Part shown: piece by piece, positions 25,055 through 31,363 of the stretch
Numbering within the stretch: the stretch's first letter is position 1
Layout of the letters: each line of letters opens with the position of its first letter
From: Fidelibacterota bacterium
GTDB taxonomy: Bacteria; Fidelibacterota; Marinisomatia; SCGC-AAA003-L08; TS1B11
Direction: 5' to 3'
Assembly (NCBI GenBank): GCA_020354025.1
Contig: CP070638.1
Span: 1,020,731 to 1,062,728 of the forward strand
Length of the DNA stretch: 41,998 nucleotides
The notes under the pieces: generated by a model
Seen by the model: only the letters and a program-made list of their open reading frames with translations
What the model was told of the DNA's origin: nothing
Databases searched by the model: none
Translations under genes and position numbers: made by a program

Positions 25055-25415
25055 GATCGAACCAGGGATGCTTTGCGAATATGACCGTATCTTACCGTCA
25101 TGTCAAGACTTTCTCAGTCTCTCGAAACCTACCTATACGATTCCGTTATCGGCTGAATTGTGTCAGACTTTACCCCATTTCTTTAAAAATGGAATTTCCG
25201 CATGGGTGGGATTTGGGCCTATTTCGGGCCCGTTTCAGACCGCTGCATTAACCGGAAGCAGGGTCCGGCCTTTGGCGGGATCAGCAGACGGATTATGTAG
25301 CTGCCGGAGGGGAATCGAAGCTGGATTTTGAATTGATCTGGTATAGCTCTTGGCAGCGAAATTAGGGCAGGTCCGCTGCTCAACCGTGAGAGAGGGTATG
25401 GGAGGTTGCTTTAGC
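25055..25415. other. Intergenic gap between the metalloprotease gene and hgcB
   Basis: This 361-base stretch contains the start-side region of the minus-strand metalloprotease gene and the downstream side of hgcB. One short hairpin, GGGCC-TATTTC-GGCCC-type, is at about 25217-25233. No convincing promoter, terminator or small gene was seen. Confidence 0.6.
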
Positions 25416-25682
25416 CTAGCCGCAGGAAACCTCTTTTTGCCCTTTCAGGGCGGTTATCATCATGGCGGTGGCACAGCCGACGCCACTGTCGACGCTGATC
25501 GCTCCGGTGGGACAGTTGACCTGGCAGGCGCCGCACTCCATGCAACGTTCAGGGTACTCCAACCGGACCGCACCGTTCATTCTAAGAAATACGGCGTGGG
25601 GGCAGACGGTTGTGCACATCACGCAGTTGTTGCAGAGCTCCGGGTTGAAGCGAAGGGTGTTGACTGTATAGGCGTTCAGCAT
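25416..25682 (-). CDS. hgcB: HgcB, ferredoxin partner of the mercury methylation pair
   Basis: HgcB is the 2[4Fe-4S] ferredoxin needed with HgcA for methylmercury formation; it is thought to reduce the HgcA corrinoid. From the ATG at 25682 the protein has 88 residues. The first cluster motif is CNNCVMCTTVCP (Cys17, 20, 23, 27) and the second is the HgcB-typical CMECGACQVNCP (Cys47, 50, 53, 57). Additional cysteines follow at 70 (GVGC) and 87 (SCG), matching the conserved central and C-terminal cysteines of HgcB that ordinary ferredoxins lack. The ATG begins two bases beyond the hgcA stop and has CAGGG upstream; a TTG at 25688 overlapping hgcA is the alternative start. Confidence 0.95.
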   Translation of the reverse strand: MLNAYTVNTLRFNPELCNNCVMCTTVCPHAVFLRMNGAVRLEYPERCMECGACQVNCPTGAISVDSGVGCATAMMITALKGQKEVSCG

Positions 25683-25684
25683 GG

Positions 25685-26692
25685 TCAAACCCTGATGAAC
25701 CGCATAATAGTCATCACGATAGAGATCACCACTCCGCTGCCGAACATCCAGGCCATGACTGGAAAGAAGGTGAATATTTCCTTTCGCACGCCGCTCCGGG
25801 ACGTAAAGGTAGTGGAGCCAGTGAAATTCAGGGCCAGGAAGGCGGTGATGGATGGTATCAGGAGCAGGTGGGTCAATCCCCAGATGGATCGTTGCCAGAG
25901 TTCAGTATCGGTCCCGCCGGTGAACCGGATCACGATGAAGGGTACTGCCGCCAGCCCGCCCAGGATGAAGCCCTTGGTGCTGAAATTAGCTGTCGGTATC
26001 CATGGGAATAGGATCGGGAAGAGCACTGCCCCCAGGGTGATGGCGACCGCGGCGCCCAACGCGGCCGGCAGGCCCCCTATCAGGTAAAACAGCAAGGCGA
26101 TAACAGCCGTTGGGATGAGCATGTGAATCACCTCTACGGGGAAGAGCACCAGGCGGTCCTTGAGGGTGAACCGTACGCGCCGCATTTCATCAGTCGCTTC
26201 GCCGGTCTTGAGATAAGCCGGCAGGTCCCGGGCGCGGACCGGGCCGTACTGGACAATGAAACCGGAGCGTTTTTTCACCTCATGGGCGGCGGTACCCGGA
26301 GCGCCCAACTGGGGAACGATCAGTTTGCGATGTACGACGACATCGGCCAAGCTGGTGGCTTCGATGCGCTGGACCAGCTCATCAGTACCGAAAGTCCCTT
26401 TACCGGCGGCACACCAGACGTTGATGCCCTTGGTATCCAGGACCAGGATGTAACCGTCCACTCTCTTCAGGGCTGAGCGAAGAGCATCGAAGCTCAGGGA
26501 GTAATTCGCGCTGGCGAAAACCGGTGACTTGGGTCCGGGATCGCCAATAGCATAGAGACCCGGTTCAATGTGGCTTTTATTGCGCCCGAAACCTAATCGC
26601 TTTTTTAAATGGTCCCAACGGTTAGCCAGGGTAATGTGCGCCGAAATAGTCGGGATGTTCGGAGCAGGGGTGTCTGTTGTTTGCGAGGGCAT
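25685..26692 (-). CDS. hgcA: HgcA, corrinoid-dependent mercury methyltransferase
   Basis: HgcA transfers a methyl group from its corrinoid cofactor to Hg(II). The 335-residue protein starts with EPGLYAIGDPGPKSPVFASA near residue 43 and the SLSFDALRSAL block, as in the corrinoid domain of the CO-dehydrogenase corrinoid protein. The diagnostic cap helix NVWCAAGKGTF is at 91-101, with Cys94 as the expected lower-axial cobalt ligand (Cys93 in Pseudodesulfovibrio ND132). Five membrane segments lie between about 181 and 333, and the C-terminal loop contains NFTGSTTFTSRSGVRKE, also family-typical. No residue of the signature is missing, so activity is plausible. hgcB follows with a tight junction. 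No arsR-type regulator is next to it. Confidence 0.97.
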   Translation of the reverse strand: MPSQTTDTPAPNIPTISAHITLANRWDHLKKRLGFGRNKSHIEPGLYAIGDPGPKSPVFASANYSLSFDALRSALKRVDGYILVLDTKGINVWCAAGKGTFGTDELVQRIEATSLADVVVHRKLIVPQLGAPGTAAHEVKKRSGFIVQYGPVRARDLPAYLKTGEATDEMRRVRFTLKDRLVLFPVEVIHMLIPTAVIALLFYLIGGLPAALGAAVAITLGAVLFPILFPWIPTANFSTKGFILGGLAAVPFIVIRFTGGTDTELWQRSIWGLTHLLLIPSITAFLALNFTGSTTFTSRSGVRKEIFTFFPVMAWMFGSGVVISIVMTIMRFIRV

Positions 26693-26898
26693 CAGGTCTA
26701 TTCAGCAGTAGCAGATGGCATGTTATAGCTCGATATATATCCGAACCGGAAGCTGCATCATAATGGGTACGTTTAACAAATTCTGACCTCTTAGACCATG
26801 GTTGCGCTTAATGGTTGTCCATAAATTTATCGAGCGAGACGGTGTCCGTCCAGTGGTAGGGGGCCTCTTGCCCTGTGGATTCGGCTATGCCCGGCTGG

Positions 26899-27531
26899 TT
26901 ACACCCCTGCCGGATTTTCTTTCTGGGCACGTACCTTACATTGGCTGATGAATAGGAATATCCATCCCAGCACAAAGAATATCATGATGTGCAGCGGGCT
27001 GTCTGGATCTCCCCCCTCCAGGGCTGGCAGAAACGGCTCCGCTAACGATCCGCAGGTGAACCAGGCTCCTATCACCAGGAATACGTAGCCCGCCATTCTG
27101 AGATCGGCGGCCGTGGCGGACGAATTCGACAATGCCCGCCGTTCCTTGGCCCAGAACCACAGGATCCCCAGGAAGCACGCCAGGATCAACGATCCGCCAA
27201 GCCCGAAGAGTGGAGGGATATGCGCCGGGAACATGCCTGCGACACCTACCACGAGCCCCGCCAGCATTGCCACGCCATATTTCCACACCGTAGCTCCTGC
27301 GGCACCGGAATAGAGCAGCATCCCGAATCCGGCCACCAGCGCCCCTACCGGGACACCCACTAGCCCCCATATCGGCAGCCAGGGCCCGTTCGGAGCCCAC
27401 ATGGTCTGGTCCACCTCGGCCCTCGTCAAATGGTAGGCCTCGTTCGCAAAAACCGATCCCACTAAACCCCAGAGAATTGCCCACAGCGCCGCAATCCCGA
27501 ATAGGGTCAGGCCGACTTTTTGTCTGGTCAT
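26899..27531 (-). CDS. Six-helix membrane protein of unknown function
   Basis: This 210-residue protein has about six hydrophobic segments spread over its length (near 5-27, 52-74, 84-103, 108-128, 148-172, 181-197) with short loops and a short basic C terminus. No signature residue or family was recognised. GAGGGAGAATAAT precedes the ATG, a good ribosome-binding site. It lies 206 bases upstream of hgcA on the same strand, so the three genes could share a transcript, but the gap is large enough for a separate hgcA promoter. A role in mercury handling is not shown by the sequence. Confidence 0.7.
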   Translation of the reverse strand: MTRQKVGLTLFGIAALWAILWGLVGSVFANEAYHLTRAEVDQTMWAPNGPWLPIWGLVGVPVGALVAGFGMLLYSGAAGATVWKYGVAMLAGLVVGVAGMFPAHIPPLFGLGGSLILACFLGILWFWAKERRALSNSSATAADLRMAGYVFLVIGAWFTCGSLAEPFLPALEGGDPDSPLHIMIFFVLGWIFLFISQCKVRAQKENPAGV

Positions 27532-27853
27532 ATTATTCTCCCTCTATTAATTATACCAACTAGGACTAATTGGCTATCCCACAGGGTTTGCCCGTAGTGA
27601 ATATACTACTGGCAGTATTGAATTTCTTTATCATTCTCATTTTATCCCCGAGGTTCTCGGGCAATCTCCTCACGAAGCCCGCCGAAGGCGGGGGATCCCC
27701 GCTTGCTGCGGGATCGCTCTGACGCCTAGCTTTAGTAGCGCCATCTTGATCAAATTGGCCTGCTCATCGGTCATTCCGTAGAATCCTAAGGCGTTGATGA
27801 ATTACCACTCATTTTCTGTTTCAATCGAATTACATACTGCTTGCAGGTTTCAA
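27532..27853. other. Intergenic gap with GC-rich palindromes and a repeat copy
   Basis: This 322-base gap holds CCCGAG-GTT-CTCGGG (27647-27661), a CCCGCC-GAA-GGCGGG hairpin near 27678, and an imperfect GATCCC...GGGATC hairpin near 27694-27714. Bases 27709-27750 resemble 36269-36310 (repeat family with the shared CTCTGACGC core). On the minus strand a frame reads GFYGMTDEQANLIKMALLKL, then runs into the palindromes; it may be a decayed coding fragment. No intact gene is seen. Confidence 0.5.
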
Positions 27854-28636
27854 TTAGTTCTGAAGACTTACAGACTCTACTCTCACTTCTTCGTTTTCTA
27901 GTTTCTCAGTCCCTATGTCAGTAAATAGGCCATGGCCCGGATAGACTTTGGTTTTATCTGAGAGTGAGGAGTACAGCCTGTGAACTGATTTCACAATTTC
28001 TTCTGGCCCTCCTGACTGCGGTAAGTCTGTCCGCCCCACCTGCCTATAAAATAATACATCACCGGAGAACAATGCATCGCCAACATAAAAGCATATGCTT
28101 CCTCTCGAGTGGCCCGGGGAAAGGAATGTTCTTATCCTCAAATCACCCAATTTGAGAATCTGATCATCTTCGAGCGTTATACCCGGTTCCCCAAGAGCCT
28201 CAAAATCGAAATTCATCATGTCAAGTATCTCAGGAGGTGATTCCTTCACCGCTGCTACTAAGGCCGAATCCAAGGCTTCTTCCCATCGTGCATATAGATC
28301 CGTGTCTTCATACTCCTCTCCGGAAATGCCTATTTTCGCCTTCGGATATTTTTCCATAATGGCTGCGATTCCGTACACGTGATCGGGGTGGGCATGTGTT
28401 ATAAATATGTATTTCAAATCGAGGTTTTCATCGTTGATGATGGATACCAGCGTATCAATCCTGCCACCGACATCGAAAAGAGCAGCCTTCTTGCTCTTCA
28501 CAGTATACAATAGATAGCTATTCGTCTCTCCCGGGCCGCTTACTTGGTGATGGATGATGAAGTCCTCTGACTTAGAACAGTAGAGTCCCAGGAACAAGCA
28601 TACCAGCAAGTGCAAAGATAATGGCTTTTTATACAT
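27854..28636 (-). CDS. MBL-fold metallo-hydrolase lipoprotein
   Basis: This is a metallo-beta-lactamase-fold hydrolase of the glyoxalase-II-like type. The 260-residue protein has a lipobox (LGLYC, Cys20), so it is probably anchored on the outer face of a membrane. The metal-binding motif HAHPDH is at 81-86. Further metal ligands sit in SPGHSRGSICF and LFSGDVLF, and in the C-terminal VYPGHG. AAGGAG stands six bases before the ATG. The substrate cannot be inferred; thioester, lactone and sulfur-compound hydrolases all share this pattern. It stands alone, downstream of the flavodoxin gene on the same strand. Confidence 0.88.
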   Translation of the reverse strand: MYKKPLSLHLLVCLFLGLYCSKSEDFIIHHQVSGPGETNSYLLYTVKSKKAALFDVGGRIDTLVSIINDENLDLKYIFITHAHPDHVYGIAAIMEKYPKAKIGISGEEYEDTDLYARWEEALDSALVAAVKESPPEILDMMNFDFEALGEPGITLEDDQILKLGDLRIRTFLSPGHSRGSICFYVGDALFSGDVLFYRQVGRTDLPQSGGPEEIVKSVHRLYSSLSDKTKVYPGHGLFTDIGTEKLENEEVRVESVSLQN

Positions 28637-28696
28637 AGTGATCTCCTTATGCCGCCGTCCACTTTATCATCACCTGCCCGTTCACGAGACAGGCTG

Positions 28697-29368
28697 CTAA
28701 GCGCCTCCAAGTAGCGGAACCAGTTCCCCTGCCCAGGTTCGTATGGCTTCCCAATCGCGGTAGTCGGCTTCTGCCTCCCCGATCGCTTTTGCGATCATCC
28801 GATAAAGGAAAGGCAACTTTCTGGAATCTAACCTACCTGCAAAGAGGCCCACGGCCATCGGTTGCACCTCTGGTGCTTGCTCGCGCACAGGATCTAGGTA
28901 AGCGGTCACCGTTCGGCGGTTCTCCTCTGTGTCATCCTTCATCGTCAGACAAACGGTGAAGTAGGCAATGGGTATCTGGCTAAGTACTTCCCGGCGCTTC
29001 TCCACGAACGTGGCAGCGTCCCGCATCCACTTTCCCATATAGATGGCACTGCCCACGACGATGGCTCTGTATGGACTCAGGTCAGTCACGTCCTTCGCTA
29101 GACAAACGTCCACCTCCAAACCCTTATCGCACATTACTCGCCCGATGGTCTCTGCAACCTCACCGGTTGATCCGGCACGGCTAGCATAGGCGACCAATAT
29201 CCTTTCTCCCACATTCCCTCCCGCTCCACAACTTAATTTGGCGAATACCACTTTTTGACGGCGAGTAGTCAATAGACCTGGGGAAACGCAGGCCAGTGCG
29301 CCAGCCCCTACAACGCTTCCGGCTACTTTAATAAACCGGTGGCGGTCGATGATGGTTTGTTCATTCAT
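28697..29368 (-). CDS. Flavodoxin-domain protein with N-terminal hydrophobic segment
   Basis: Residues 56-215 form a flavodoxin-like domain: ERILVAYASRAGSTGEVAET, with the FMN phosphate loop SRAGSTGE at 63-70, then a VVGSAIYMGKW strand-loop typical of HemG-type menaquinone-dependent protoporphyrinogen oxidase and related flavodoxins. The N terminus has RHRFIKVAGSVVGAGALACV, a segment like a twin-arginine or lipoprotein export signal, although the double arginine is RHR rather than RR. The protein has 223 residues. No clear ribosome-binding site precedes the ATG. Location outside the cytoplasm is possible but unsure. It is 60 bases upstream of the MBL gene and may be transcribed with it. Confidence 0.82.
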   Translation of the reverse strand: MNEQTIIDRHRFIKVAGSVVGAGALACVSPGLLTTRRQKVVFAKLSCGAGGNVGERILVAYASRAGSTGEVAETIGRVMCDKGLEVDVCLAKDVTDLSPYRAIVVGSAIYMGKWMRDAATFVEKRREVLSQIPIAYFTVCLTMKDDTEENRRTVTAYLDPVREQAPEVQPMAVGLFAGRLDSRKLPFLYRMIAKAIGEAEADYRDWEAIRTWAGELVPLLGGA

Positions 29369-29825
29369 TGTTGATCGCTACTCTTATGGAAAGTTAACTA
29401 TTTGCTTTGTTTATTGGTGAACGGCGAGCTTGGACCATTCTCATCATTTTTTCCTGCTCCTGATATTTGACCGAAAAGTTAGGATATCGGAGTCTTGTGA
29501 ACACGGCAAATCCACATTATGAGTTTCTGGGGCAATGACTTATTCAGGAGTTTGATGGCTACAAGCATTACGAAAGACGCGGGTGATCGATCAGCTCCCA
29601 ACAAATTCTCTTTCCCCCTCGAAATTGGCCACCATAGGGCAAATTCTTGCCCCAAGAAGCAGGTTTAGAGTTTCGTTTTAAGACTTGGAAAAGCGAGTAT
29701 CAGAAAGGATGGTTTTTAGGACTGGAGGCTCCCTGTTTCAGCAATACCATCCTGATGTTAACTTCAAGTACCCCAATTGCCCTGGGAATGTTGTCTGCTA
29801 TTGATTTTGGCAAGGGATGAATACA
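29369..29825. other. Intergenic gap without a recognisable gene
   Basis: This 457-base stretch separates the divergently oriented flavodoxin and DUF6544 genes and must hold both promoters. Several short frames with stops between them (for example NPHYEFLGQ then LIQEFDGYKHYERR, near 29510-29580) suggest a decayed coding region, but no family is recognisable. No clear repeat was found. Confidence 0.5.
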
Positions 29826-30665
29826 ATGATAATCCAACGTTACAATTTGACAATCGTGACAGGAATGGTCCTTATTCTGGGTGCCGCAACAGCGTCCGGA
29901 CAAGGTTTCAAACGTGAGGTGGCCGATATATTTGCCGAGGTCACTGCCGAGGAACCGACGGTGGTTTCAGAAGCCGATCTGGTCGGTCTGCCTGAATCCG
30001 TCCAGCGCTACCTGCGCTATACCGGCGTGGTGGGGCAACCCCGTATCCAGGCCGTGCGGCTGAAGCAGCGGGGCGACATGCGCCGTGCCCCAGACAAGCC
30101 CTGGATGCCCATGAAGGCGGTGGAGTACTACACCACGAATCCACCGGCCTTTATCTGGAAAGGGGATTTTAAGGCCGCGCCCCTGTTCAAGATCACCGCC
30201 CTCGACCGATACCGTCACGGCCGGGGCAACATGCGCATTAAGCTGCTGGGACTGTTCAAGGTAGCCGACTTGCGGGCACCCGAACTGGACCATGCTACCT
30301 TGATACGCTTTTTCAGCGAGGGAATCTGGTTTCCTACCGTCTTCCTGGAAGACTACGTAACCTGGGAGGCAGTGGACTCACTATCAGCCAAGGTAACCAT
30401 GACCTATGAGGGGGTCACCGCTTCGGGGGTATTCACTTTCAACGAACTGGGACAGGCGGTCAATTTCGAGACCGAACGGTATATGGAAAAGGAAGGCACC
30501 TTTGAATTGAAACCATGGTCGACGCCCATTGAGGGATACCGGGAAATGAACGGGATGATGATCCCGTCCAGCGGGGAGGCCGTATGGCATCTGGAAGATG
30601 GAGAATTCCCCTACTGGCGGGGGGAGATTTTCGATCTTGAATACAATCAACCATCGGCTTACTGA
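29826..30665 (+). CDS. DUF6544 family protein with signal peptide
   Basis: The protein (about 279 residues) resembles the DUF6544 (formerly DUF6920) family: VQRYLRYTGVVGQPRIQAVR near the N terminus, the WKGDFKAAPLFKITALDRY block, and the LIRFFSEGIWFPTVFL region followed by FTFNELGQAVNFETERY. A signal peptide covers about the first 25 residues. The function of the family is unknown. I chose the ATG at 29826 because AAGGG lies nine bases before it; an ATG at 29817 is in frame but directly abuts the same AAGGG. The neighbours offer no functional clue. Confidence 0.8.
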   Translation: MIIQRYNLTIVTGMVLILGAATASGQGFKREVADIFAEVTAEEPTVVSEADLVGLPESVQRYLRYTGVVGQPRIQAVRLKQRGDMRRAPDKPWMPMKAVEYYTTNPPAFIWKGDFKAAPLFKITALDRYRHGRGNMRIKLLGLFKVADLRAPELDHATLIRFFSEGIWFPTVFLEDYVTWEAVDSLSAKVTMTYEGVTASGVFTFNELGQAVNFETERYMEKEGTFELKPWSTPIEGYREMNGMMIPSSGEAVWHLEDGEFPYWRGEIFDLEYNQPSAY

Positions 30666-30758
30666 TGGTAGTTCAGCTCTCGGATTGAAAACTGCACAAT
30701 TCCTGCATAATTGGCCTTTTGTCTCCTCGGTACGCAACGCGGTTCTGAAATTTATCCG

Positions 30759-31130
30759 CTAGCGGTTCCTTCGACGGGCCTCTCCAGCTTTGCTTCGCCG
30801 GGCTCTGCCACGGGGGTGCACCGTCGCCTCAGCCAGGACTCTGAAGATACCCACCTCAGTCTTGGACTCGGTCCAGTCCGCAAAGGCGGCATCCAGGCTG
30901 GAGTACTCGGCCTTGCGTTCGGCCAGCATCTGCTCCCGCTGGGCCAGTGTATCCCATAAGTCGATCGCCAGATACCGCCGCGGATCCTCCGTGTCGCGCA
31001 GGATGGTAGTGCCTCTGAAGCCCGGGCACCGGGCGAACAGCTTGCTCCACGCGCCGCCCGGGCCATAAGCTAGCTCGAACTGGCCTCGGGCCTCCTCATT
31101 GATGACGAACTCCCATATAATTTCGATCAT
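30759..31130 (-). CDS. Antibiotic biosynthesis monooxygenase (ABM) domain protein
   Basis: The 123-residue protein fits a dimeric alpha-beta barrel of the ABM family: MIEIIWEFVINEEARGQFEL, then GAWSKLFARCPGFRGTTILR, RYLAIDLWDT, and ERKAEYSSLDAAFADWTES. Such small proteins act as monooxygenases or heme-degrading enzymes, but many have no known reaction. The last 20 residues are an Arg/Lys-rich tail that is not part of the fold and may come from read-through into GC-rich intergenic sequence after loss of the original stop. GAGAGG precedes the ATG by about 10 bases. Confidence 0.8.
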   Translation of the reverse strand: MIEIIWEFVINEEARGQFELAYGPGGAWSKLFARCPGFRGTTILRDTEDPRRYLAIDLWDTLAQREQMLAERKAEYSSLDAAFADWTESKTEVGIFRVLAEATVHPRGRARRSKAGEARRRNR

Positions 31131-31206
31131 GCTTGACCGGCCTCTCTTTCAATCAGCTTCATCCAATGACCAACGTTCCTCGGACACCCTTGGACGAGGC
31201 GCCGAG

Positions 31207-31240
31207 AGCCCCGCTCCTGAACCCCACAAGAGACGGGGCT
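31207..31240. repeat. GC-rich hairpin upstream of the ABM gene
   Basis: AGCCCCG (31207-31213) and CGGGGCT (31234-31240) form a 7-base-pair stem with a 20-base loop. This is one of the many GC-rich palindromic pieces scattered through the accessory region; CCCGCC-type bases continue to about 31265. Confidence 0.4.
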
Positions 31241-31363
31241 CCTAGTCCCGTCTTCAATCCCGCCGTAGCCTCGCAGCAAGCGGAACCATCAGCGGGACCG
31301 GAAGGCGGTGGCCTGCCCCGTTTCCCTGGCTCTTTTTTATTTCACGACCAAAAGTATATGATC

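Noticed and set aside
25350-26087. Long open frame on the plus strand opposite hgcB and hgcA
   Set aside because: It is antisense to two unambiguous genes, has repetitive Gly/Ala composition and matches no family. It is an artefact of codon bias in hgcAB.
29700-29903. 67-residue minus-strand frame before the DUF6544 gene
   Set aside because: It overlaps the 5' end of the DUF6544 gene and has no ribosome-binding site or recognisable motif.
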